Below, piece by piece: positions 55,991-64,000 of a stretch of 64,000 nucleotides of DNA. This DNA comes from Capra hircus (taxonomy: Eukaryota; Chordata; Mammalia; Artiodactyla; Bovidae), in assembly GCF_001704415.2 (NCBI RefSeq), contig NC_030820.1, positions 2,654,501 to 2,718,500 of the forward strand. Direction: 5' to 3'. The notes under the pieces were generated by a model. The model searched no databases, was not told the origin of the DNA, and saw only the letters and a program-made list of their open reading frames with translations. Numbering within the stretch: position 1 is the first letter of the stretch; each line of letters begins with the position of its first letter. The position numbers and the translations under genes are program-made.

Positions 55991-56617
55991 ACCCTAGATC
56001 CACTGTACATACAAGGAGATGGCAAAATGCATCCCACATTTAGGGGCTTATTTCTGAGATCACAAAAGAGTCCCCTACCTCTTCCCCCACATTCCTGTTC
56101 TCCCACCTCCTGCTTTCTAATCCCCACTTGTTTCAGCATATGTGCTCCTGACACTCTACTCACTGCTGATCCTCTGCTTTCACAGTCTAGTTGGACAAAC
56201 TTCTCCACTATAAATTATTTGGTTATGATTTATATCACTTATCAAATTAATGGGCCAAAGACACTTCAAACCCCACTCCAGGACTGTCTAATATTCTGGA
56301 TTCCACTGCAGAGTAGCATCACCAGATGATCAAGAGACAAAAATCCCCTTGAAATCAAGTGCCAAATCCTGCACATTTTTACTATACCCATTACAGTTAA
56401 TACTAATCTTTTAATGCAGAGAGTGCTCAACAATAAAATTTTAATTAATGTTAGTTTCTTTGCATCATAAATATCTAAGTAATGGAATTTAAGATAGCAT
56501 GGTATGTATGAAAGACATAAGAGGAGGAAAATTACGTGCTTGGTGAGTCATCTAAGATAACAGATGTAGAAGGTTCTGCACAGCTAAGGAACCTAGATAA
56601 CTAGAATGTGCTAGGAA
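55991..56617. other. No feature recognised
   Basis: About 630 bases. The 113-codon plus frame at 55988-56329 has no recognised domain. Confidence 0.4.
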
Positions 56618-56805
56618 GTCGTGTAACAGTGATTAGGTATGATTGTCTTCAGTTCAAATCTTGATTCCATTGTCAAATAAGGATCTGTAATTTAACCTCT
56701 CTGCGTTTCATTTCCTCAACTGCAAAATGAAATTAATAGCAGATCATACTGCAAAAAGTTCATAGAGAGGTTAAACAAGGTAATAGCTATAATTAATAAA
56801 CAAAT
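56618..56805 (+). mobile_element. MIR SINE
   Basis: CAGTTCAAATCTTGATTCCA, AATTTAACCTCTCTGCGTTTC, ATTTCCTCAACTGCAAAATG, AGAGGTTAAACAAGGTAATA: clear MIR core and 3' side. Confidence 0.88.
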
Positions 56806-56835
56806 TAGTATAATGTCTGTTATATATTAAGTACT

Positions 56836-57593
56836 CAGTTTAGTTCATTTCAGTCACTCAGTTGTATCCAACTCTTTGCCACCCCATGAACTGCAGCATG
56901 CCAGGCCTCCCTGTCCATCACCAACTCCCAGAGTTCACCCAAACCCATGTCCATTGAGTCAGTGATGCCATCCAACCATCTCATCCTCTGTAATCCCCTT
57001 CTCCTCCTTCCCTCAATCTTTCCCAGCATCAGGGTCTTTTCAAATGAGTCAGCAGTTTGCATCAGGTGGCCAAAGTATTGGAGTTTCAGCTTCAAAATCA
57101 GTCCTACCAATGAACACCCAGGACTGATCTCCTTTAGAATGGACTGGTTGGATCTCCTTGCAATCCAAGGGACTCTCAAGAGTCTTCTCCAACACCACAG
57201 TTCAAAAGCATCAATTCTTCAGCGCTCAGCTTTCTTCACAGTTCAACTCTCGCATCCATACATGACCACTGGAAAACCATAGCCTTGACCAGATGGACCT
57301 TTGTGGAAAAAGAAATGTCTCTGCTTTTGAATATGGTGTCTAGGTTGGTCATAACTTTCCTTCCAAGGAGTAAGTGTCTTTTTATTTCATGGCTGCAATC
57401 ACTGTCAATAATTTTGGAGCCCAGAAAAATAAAGTCAGCCACTGTTTCCACTGTTTCCCTATCTATTTGCCATGAAGTGATGGTACTGGATGCCATGATC
57501 TTTGTTTTCTGAATGTTGAGCTTTAAGCCAACTTTTTCACTATCCTCTTTCACTTTCATCAAGAGGCTCTTTAGTTCTTCACTTTCTACCAGA
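56836..57593 (-). mobile_element. BovB 3' part, 5'-truncated
   Basis: Antisense BovB from the 3' end (CATTTCAGTCACTCAGTTG) to just after the YADD-downstream region (TTTCATCAAGAGGCTCTTTAG). Frame 57236-57562 carries KTKIMASSTITSWQID. Dead by indels. Confidence 0.94.
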
Positions 57594-58098
57594 TGTTAAT
57601 TATTATCACCAGAAGTAGGAGGATGTTAAAAGGGAAACAAAGAATCAGAGAAAAACGTTTGCCTTCTTCATGATTTTATCTAGAAATGAATTTGTGTGGG
57701 ATCTTCTTTGTGGCCATAATAAAGTAATGGCATTATTTAAAATAGACTCAACAGCCTAAAGGGATCTAAGCTCTTTCCATTCTTTTCCTGTTTGTCTCCC
57801 ATCCGGGTCTTGAAGGCCATTCATTCTGTCAATGGATGGGAAAAGTGGAATGAATATCAGGAGTCTCACTTTTTTAATGGGTCAAGACTAAACGTGCCAC
57901 TTACCACCTCTACTCACATTCCATTGGCTTGAACTCATCATATGACTGCAACTTAAGGAAAGGGAGGCTGAGAGATGTTAAGTGAGCAAAGAGAAAAAAG
58001 GAGAGAGCATCTGTGGTTTTGGCCATCAATGCATTATGTATACACTTGTCCTTGAGAATTAGGGGACAATTTCCAGATGGTGATTATCACAGGAAGTA
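57594..58098. other. No feature recognised
   Basis: About 500 bases without recognised genes or repeats. Confidence 0.4.
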
Positions 58099-58111
58099 GC
58101 AAACTCATGTG

Positions 58112-58327
58112 GGCCTCTTTGGTAACTCAGCTGGTAAGAAATCCACCTGCAATGCAGGAGACCTGGGTTCAATCCCTGGGTTGGGAAGATGCCCTGGAGG
58201 ACGGCATGGCAACCCACTCCAGTATACTTGCCTGGAGAATCCCATGGACAGAGGAGCCTGGCGGGCTACAGTCCATAGGGTCACAAAGAGTTGGACACGA
58301 CTGAGCAACCAAGTGCAGCACAGCACA
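58112..58327 (+). mobile_element. Bov-tA SINE with 13-bp TSD
   Basis: Complete Bov-tA with GCAGCACAGCACA tail. TSD GCAAACTCATGTG at 58099-58111 and GCAAGCTCATGTG at 58328-58340 (one mismatch). Confidence 0.95.
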
Positions 58328-58554
58328 GCAAGCTCATGTGCAAGCTGGGGGCTCTGGCAGCATTCTCCCTCTCCACCCCTCCTACTCTGGCCTAGGCACC
58401 TTGGACTCAAAAGTACTGTGGATCGAGGAGCCTAGAAACAGGCATGACAGGAGAAGTAGGGTTTTTCTTTCTTCCCTTCAACTGGTGAACCGATGATTAC
58501 AGAATGCCCTTTATATGCATGCACTGCACTAAGAAATACAAGGAAGAGTACCTG

Positions 58555-58774
58555 TGCATGCTGAATCGCTTCGGTCATGTCTGACTCTTTGAAACCCTAT
58601 GGACTTTAACCCCCAGGCTTCTCTGTTCATGGAATTCTCTAGGCAAGAATGCTGGAGTGGATTGCCAAGCCCTTCTCTAGGGGATGTTCATGACCCAGGG
58701 ATCGAATCTGGGTGTCTAATGTCTCCTAATATTGGCAGACAGGTTCTTTACCACTAGTGCCATCTGGGAAACCA
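58555..58774 (-). mobile_element. Bov-tA SINE
   Basis: Antisense Bov-tA (GCTTCGGTCATGTCTGAC to TTTACCACTAGTGCCATC). Diverged. Confidence 0.9.
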
Positions 58775-59089
58775 GAAAAATAGCGAGATCCTCCTAAGCC
58801 AATGACTTTTGATCACAAAGCTGAGCATTTACTTTAGTAACAAGTGTCCAGGAGAATAAAGTAAAACAATGAAAGTGGACTCTCTTTTTCTCATTTAAAA
58901 TTTTTGTACAGAGCTCCCAGCCAATAGTCTTGAGCTACTTTAAACATTCCCTGCTAACATTTTTAGAGGTATCATTTTATCATAAAGTGATGAAAAAGTA
59001 TTTGACAAAAATGTAAGCCATATTATTATATTTGAATGTCAGCATGTTTTTTAAACAGAAGAAAATCAAGTGAAAGTTTAGTAATATGT
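58775..59089. other. No feature recognised
   Basis: About 315 AT-rich bases; nothing recognised. Confidence 0.4.
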
Positions 59090-59101
59090 ATACTTGGGTT
59101 T

Positions 59102-59478
59102 ACACATTACAGTGAACCTGTGGTGCTGGAGAAGACTCTTGAGAGTCCCTTGGACTGCAAGGAGATCAAACCAGTCCATCCTAAAGGAAATCGGACTCAA
59201 ATATTCATTGGAAGGACTGATTCTGAAGCTGAAACTCCAGTACTTATGGCCACCTGATGCAAAGAACTAACTCATTGGAAAAGACCCTGATGCTAGGAAA
59301 GATTGAAGGCTTGAGAAGAAGGGGACAACAGAAGATGAGATGGTTGGATCACATCACTGACTCAATGGACATGAGTCTGAGCAAGCTCCAGGAGTTGGTG
59401 TAAGATAGGGAAGCCTGATGTGCTGCAGTCCAAGGGGTCGTAAAGAGTCAGACATGACTGAGTGGCTGAACTGAACTG
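59102..59478 (+). mobile_element. BovB 3' end with 12-bp TSD
   Basis: BovB from CTGTGGTGCTGGAGAAGAC to TGGCTGAACTGAACTG. TSD ATACTTGGGTTT at 59090-59101 and 59479-59490. Ten bases at 59102-59111 (ACACATTACA) lie between TSD and BovB. Confidence 0.93.
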
Positions 59479-59486
59479 ATACTTGG

Positions 59487-59691
59487 GTTTTCCAGGTGGT
59501 ACCAATGGTAAAGAATCTGCCTGCCATTGCAGGAGGTGCAAGAGATACAGGTTCTGAAAGTCCCCTGAAGAAGGGAATGGCAACCCACTCTAGTATTCTT
59601 GCCTGGAGAATTCCATGGACAGAGGAGCCTGGTGGGCTACACACAGTCCGTGGGGTTGCAAAGAGTTGGACATGACTAAGTATCCACACAC
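59487..59691 (+). mobile_element. Bov-tA SINE inserted at the BovB 3' TSD
   Basis: A Bov-tA starting in the right TSD of the BovB (GGGTTTTCCAGGTGG). ATACTTG recurs at 59692-59698, so the SINE used the same target word as the BovB. Confidence 0.92.
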
Positions 59692-59849
59692 ATACTTGTG
59701 AGAGACCTAGGATAACTGAGTAACTCCTGCATGTCAAAATATTTAATGCTAAACCCCAAGCTCTAATCTATGATCCACTTTGCTTGCTTTTAAAATCATG
59801 ACATCAAAGAAAACATTCATTTTATTTCCATATGCAGAATCCTAAATAT

Positions 59850-60062
59850 AAACAGCACTTGTTATGGTCCAGACACTATTACAAATATTATACATATATT
59901 GTCACACTTCATTCTCACCATTACCCTGTGAGGTAGATATCATTACCTTCATTTTAGACATGATGAAACAATCCCTTGGAGATGTTAAGTCACTTGCCTG
60001 ATATCACAAAGTTAGTAATAGGAAGAGTAGTTACTTAATTTCAGTCTTGTTTCAAAGGCTGT
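59850..60062 (-). mobile_element. MIR SINE
   Basis: GGTCCAGACACTATTACAAA, CCCTGTGAGGTAGATATC, CATTTTAGACATGATGAAAC, AGTCACTTGCCTGATATCAC: a nearly complete antisense MIR. Confidence 0.9.
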
Positions 60063-60768
60063 TTTCTTAATAAATTCGAATATTAGATATCTACTCCCTT
60101 CAGGATTTGAAATTAATTAAGCACAATAGAGAAATTTTGGCTAAATGGAGACACCTTACACATTTCCTTTTACTTAAAAAATAATCCTATAAAGTTATAA
60201 TATTTGAGTAGACATAAAATGTATTAGGTAAAATACTCAAATAAAAATAAAACACAACTATTTGGACTGATTAAATGTTCACATCATCCATATGGGAGAC
60301 TGTATGGAAAAATATACTTAGAATTTTACTTTATTGGTGATAAACAAATTAGCATCTGTTATCCCAGTTTTGCAAGTTTAGCCAGCCAAGACACTTCTCA
60401 ACAAATATGCTTTGAAAAAAATTAAAAATATATTTGATTTGGAGGCTTCAGAGAACTAGAGTAAGCAGCTAGCAGCACCCAACAAGGCTCCTCTTCTCCC
60501 TCCCATAAAAATATTCTTTCAAAAAATCATTCAGTTGAATCAAAAAGGAATAATTAAAATATGGAAAAATCAGAGGAGAAAAGGTTTTGGGGAGAGGGAA
60601 ACTTACCCCTTTAGCCCTCTTGAGTTCCTGAGGCTGGACTCATAATAAACTTGACCCAAGACAAACTAATAGGAGAAAAAGAAGCAAGTTTAATTTGTGG
60701 GCCCAGAGGTTCCATAGAAATGGGCCTAAGAAATGGTGAAATCAAATGCAAGTGGCTTTTATACTTTT
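60063..60768. other. No gene; 60590-60765 may be an unnamed repeat
   Basis: About 700 bases. TTGACCCAAGACAAACTAAT and GCAAGTTTAATTTGTGGGCC have an LTR-like look in antisense, but I cannot support a family. Confidence 0.35.
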
Positions 60769-60829
60769 TTGTTGTTGTTCAGTTGCTCAGTCCTGTCTGA
60801 CTGTTTGCGACCCCATGAATTGCAGCATG
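60769..60829 (-). mobile_element. BovB 3' tip, probably the 3' part of an inverted BovB
   Basis: About 60 bases: GTTGTTCAGTTGCTCAGTCC to CCATGAATTGCAGCATG. It abuts a plus-strand BovB 5' segment with no spacer, which fits one insertion with a 5' inversion. Confidence 0.85.
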
Positions 60830-61223
60830 GACAAAACGTGGTTCACTGGAGAATGGAATGGCAAACCACTTAAGTATTCTTCTTTGAGAACCCCATGAAC
60901 AGTATGAAAAGGCAAAAAGATAGGACACTGAAAGATGAACTCCCCAGGCTGGTAGGTGCCCAATATGATACAGCAGATGAGTGGAGAAATAACTCCAGAA
61001 AGAATGAAGAGATGAAGCCAAAGCAGAAACAACACCCTGTTGTGGATGTGACTGGTAGTGGAAGTAAAGTCCGAAGCTATAAAGAGCAATATTGCACACG
61101 AACCTGGAATGTTAGGTCCATGAATCAAGGCAAATTGGAAGTGGTCAAACAGGAGATGGAAAGAGTGAACATCGACAATTTAGGAATCACCAAACTAAAA
61201 TGGAATGGAATTGGTGAATTTAA
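60830..61223 (+). mobile_element. BovB 5' segment (copy D)
   Basis: From GACAAAACGTGGTTCACTGG through NVRSMNQGKLEVVKQEMERV (frame 60895 on) to GGTGAATTTAACTCAG, where antisense BovB begins. It is 3'-truncated here, which retrotransposition alone does not produce; a later insertion or an inversion is needed. Confidence 0.9.
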
Positions 61224-61446
61224 CTCAGTTCAGTTCAGTTCAGTTGCTCAGTCTTGTCTGACTCTTGATCCCATGGACTGAAGCAGGCCAGGCCTTCATG
61301 TCCATCACGAACTCCCAGAGATTACCCAAAATCATGTCCATTGAGTTGGTGATGCCATCTGACCATTTCACCCTCTGTCATCCACTTATCCTCCTGCCCT
61401 CAATCTTTCCCAGCATTAGGGTCTTTTCATATGAGTTAGCTATTTG
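61224..61446 (-). mobile_element. BovB 3' end (probably 3' part of copy E)
   Basis: Antisense BovB 3' end from (TTCAG)n to TATGAGTTAGCTATTTGC, about 223 bases. It abuts the plus-strand copy E with a GC overlap. Confidence 0.92.
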
Positions 61447-64000
61447 CTATAAAGAGCAATATCGCATAGGAACCTGGAATGTCAGGTCCATGAATCAAGG
61501 CAAATTGGAAGTGATCAAAAAAGAGATGGCAAAGGTGAACGTCGACATTCTAGGAATCGGCGAACTAAAATGGACTGGAATGGGTTAATTTAACTCAGAT
61601 GACCATTACATCTACTAGTGTGGGCAGGAATCCCTCAGAAGATATGGAGTAGCTATCATGGTCAACAAAAGAGTCCAAATGCAGTACTTGAACGATCTCT
61701 GTTCGTCTCCAAGGCAAACCATTCAATATCACAGTTATCCAAGTCTATACCCCAACCAATAACGCTGAAGAAGCTGAAGTTGAACGGTTATATGAAGACC
61801 TACAAGATCTTTTAGAACTAACACACAAAAAAAGATGTCCTTTTCATTATAGGGGACTGGAATGCAAAAGTAGGAAGTCAAGAAACACCTGGAGTAACAG
61901 GCAAATTTGGCCTTGGAATGCAGAATGAAGCAGGGCAAAGACTAATAGAGTTTTGCCAAGAAAATACACCGGTCATAGCAAACACCCTCTTCCAACAACA
62001 CAAGAGAAGACTCTACACATGGACGTCACCAGATGGTCAAGACTGAAATCAGATTGATTATATTCTCTGCAGCCAAAGATGGAGAAGCTCTACACAGTCT
62101 ACAAAAACAAGACCGGGAGCTGACTGTGGCTCAGATCATGAACTCCTTAATGCCAAATTCAGACTTAAACTGAAGAAAGTAGGGAAAACCGCTAGACCAT
62201 TCAGGTATGACCTAAATCAAATCCCTTATGATTATACAGTGGAAGTGAGAAATAGATTTAAGGGCCTAGATCTGATAGATAGAGTGCCTGATGAACTATG
62301 GACAGAGGTTTGTGACATTGTACAGGAGACAGGGATCAAGATCATCCCCATGGAAAAGAAATGCAAAAAAGCAAAATGGCTGTCTCAGGAGGCCTTACAA
62401 ATAGCTGTGAAAAGGAGAGAGGCAAAAAGCAAAGGAAAGATATAAGCATCTGAATGCAGAGTTCCAAAGAATAGCAAGAAGAGATAAGAAAGCCTTCTTC
62501 AGCGATCAATGCAAAGAAATAGAGGAAAAGAACAGAATGGGAAAGACTAGAGATCTCTTCAAGAAAATTAGAGATACCAAGGGAACATTTCATGCAAAGA
62601 TGGGCTCGATAAAGGATAGAAATGGTATGGACATAACAGAAACAGAAGATATTAAGAAGAGGTGGCAGGAATACACGGAAGAACTGTACAAAAAGATATT
62701 CATGACCCAGATAATCATGATGATGTGATCACTAATCTAGAGCCAGACTTCTTGGAATGGGAAGTCAAATGGGCCTTAAGAAGCATCACTATGAACAAAG
62801 CTAGTGGAGGTGATAGAATTCCGGTTGAGCTGTTTCAAATCCTGAAAGATGATGCTGTGAAAGTGCTGCACTCAATATGCCAGCAAATTTGGAAAACTCA
62901 GCATTGGCCACAGGACTGGAAAAGGTCAGTTTTCATCGCTATACCTGAGAAAGGCAATGCCAAAGAATGCTCAAACTACCACACAATTGCACTCATCTCA
63001 CATGCTAGTAAAGTAATGCTCAAAATTCTCTAAGCCAGGCTTCAGCAATATGTGAACCGTGAACTTCCTGATGTTCAAGCTGGTTTCAAAAAAGGCAGAG
63101 GAAACAGAGATCAAATTGCCAACATCCGCTGGATCATGAAAAAAGCAAGAGAGTTCCAGAAAAGCATCTATTTCTCCTTTATTGACTATGCCAAGGCCTT
63201 TGACTGTGTGGATCACAATAAACTGTGGAAAGTTCTGAAAGAGATGGGAATACCAAACCACCTAACCTGCCTCTTGAGAAATATGTATGCAAGTCAGGAA
63301 GCAGCAGTTAGAACTGGACATGGAACAACAGACTGGTTTCAAATGGGAAAAGGAGTAGGTCAAGGCTGTAAATTGTCACCCTGCTTTTTTAACTTATATG
63401 CAGAGTACATCATGAGAAACACTGGACTGGAAGAAACACAAGCTGGAATCAAGATTGCCGGGAGAAATATCAATAACCTCAGATATGCAGATGACACCAC
63501 CCTTATGGCAGAAATTGAAGAGGAGTTAAAAAGCCTCTTGATGAAAGTGAAAGAGGAGAGTGAAAAAGTTGGCTTAAAGCTCAACATTCAGAAAACGAAG
63601 ATCATGGCATCCGGTCCCATCACTTCATGGCAAATAGAAGGGGAATCAGTAGAAACAGTGTCAGACTTCATTTTGGGGGGCTCCAAAATCACTGCAGATG
63701 GTGACTGCAGCCATGAAATTAAAAGATGCTTGCTCCTTGGAAGAAAAGTTATGACCAACCTAGATAGTATATTCGAAAGCAGAGACATTACTTTGCCGAC
63801 TAAGGTCCACCTAGTCAAGGCTATGGTTTTCCCTGTGGTCATGTATGGATGTGAGAGTTGAACTGTAAAGAAGGCTGAGCACCAAAGAATTGATGTGTTT
63901 GGACTGTGGTGTTGGAGAAGACTGTTGAGAGTCCCTTGGACTGCAAGGAGATCCAACCAGTCCATTCTGAAGGAGATCAATCCTGAGATTTCTTTGGAAG
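61447..64000 (+). mobile_element. BovB copy E (continues right of window)
   Basis: Starts at CTATAAAGAGCAATATCGC upstream of the endonuclease and runs through endonuclease, linker and RT to TTCTTTGGAAG at the window edge. Its first 150 bases repeat 61077-61223 of copy D at about 87% identity, so D and E are separate copies. One 20-base gap near 61694 lies in the endonuclease. Confidence 0.95.
62662..63861 (+). pseudogene. BovB RT of copy E, nearly intact
   Basis: One 400-codon frame interrupted by a single TAA at 63031-63033 (CAA in other copies) and closed early by TGA at 63859-63861 (TGG in other copies, in CESW). RT blocks are complete: YAKAFDCVDHNKLW (63187 on), GVGQGCKLSPCFFNLYAEYI, and YADD near 63485-63496. 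The run after EFQK keeps the frame. A one-base loss in an A run near 62690 separates it from the upstream linker frame. The best preserved RT in the window, but not functional. Confidence 0.92.

Noticed and set aside
61077..61598. 150-bp direct repeat as a giant TSD around the antisense BovB piece
   Set aside because: The two copies differ at about 13% of positions, so they come from different BovB elements rather than one duplication.

Overview
This is ruminant nuclear DNA, most likely cattle or a close bovid. The call rests on its repeats: many copies of the RTE-type LINE BovB, the BovB-dependent SINEs Bov-tA and Bov-A2, cetartiodactyl CHR-type tRNA-Glu SINEs, and young L1 3' ends with the bovine 3' UTR. 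Older mammal-wide repeats (MIR, MaLR LTRs, L1M/L1MA-like relics, a MER5-like piece) lie between them. I see no intact protein-coding gene. The long open frames are fragments of BovB or L1 reverse transcriptase, or chance frames.

Layout. 1-12 kb: BovB, Bov-tA and CHR insertions, one LTR-like piece, and an old antisense L1 in AT-rich DNA. 12.5-13.2 kb: two arms of about 195 bp form an inverted repeat at about 96% identity with a 248 bp spacer, not explained by any element I recognise. 13.3-14.1 kb: old MaLR and MIR pieces. 15.1-16.4 kb: a CpG island with GC boxes, G-rich runs, a GC/AC alternating tract and a plausible minus-strand non-coding first exon; this is the only sign of a host gene. 17-24 kb: a long 5'-truncated BovB, CHR SINEs and L1 tails.

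24.85-32.24 kb is a nested structure that can be untangled. One near-full-length BovB with an inverted 5' half is flanked by an 11-bp target-site duplication (TSD). A second BovB is inserted in it with a 9-bp TSD, and an L1 is inserted in the second BovB. 33-36.2 kb is an old L1 carrying a chimeric insertion (retroviral R-U5, primer-binding site, leader, then a Bov-tA dimer) bounded by one 9-13 bp TSD, a Bov-A, and a solo LTR with a 4-bp TSD. 36-60 kb holds more SINEs, young L1 3' ends (one with a flipped 5' tip), an old antisense L1MA-like 3' UTR with two insertions, and long stretches with nothing recognised. 60.8-64.0 kb ends in two interleaved BovB copies, again with opposed strands.

There is no operon-like or multi-gene system. 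The most unusual objects are the LTR-leader/Bov-tA chimera, which looks like one retroposed unit with an architecture comparable to composite SVA-type elements; the repeated 5'-inversion (twin-priming-like) structure of BovB copies; and the unexplained 12.5-13.2 kb palindrome. Family names come from recalled consensus features, not from a database search.
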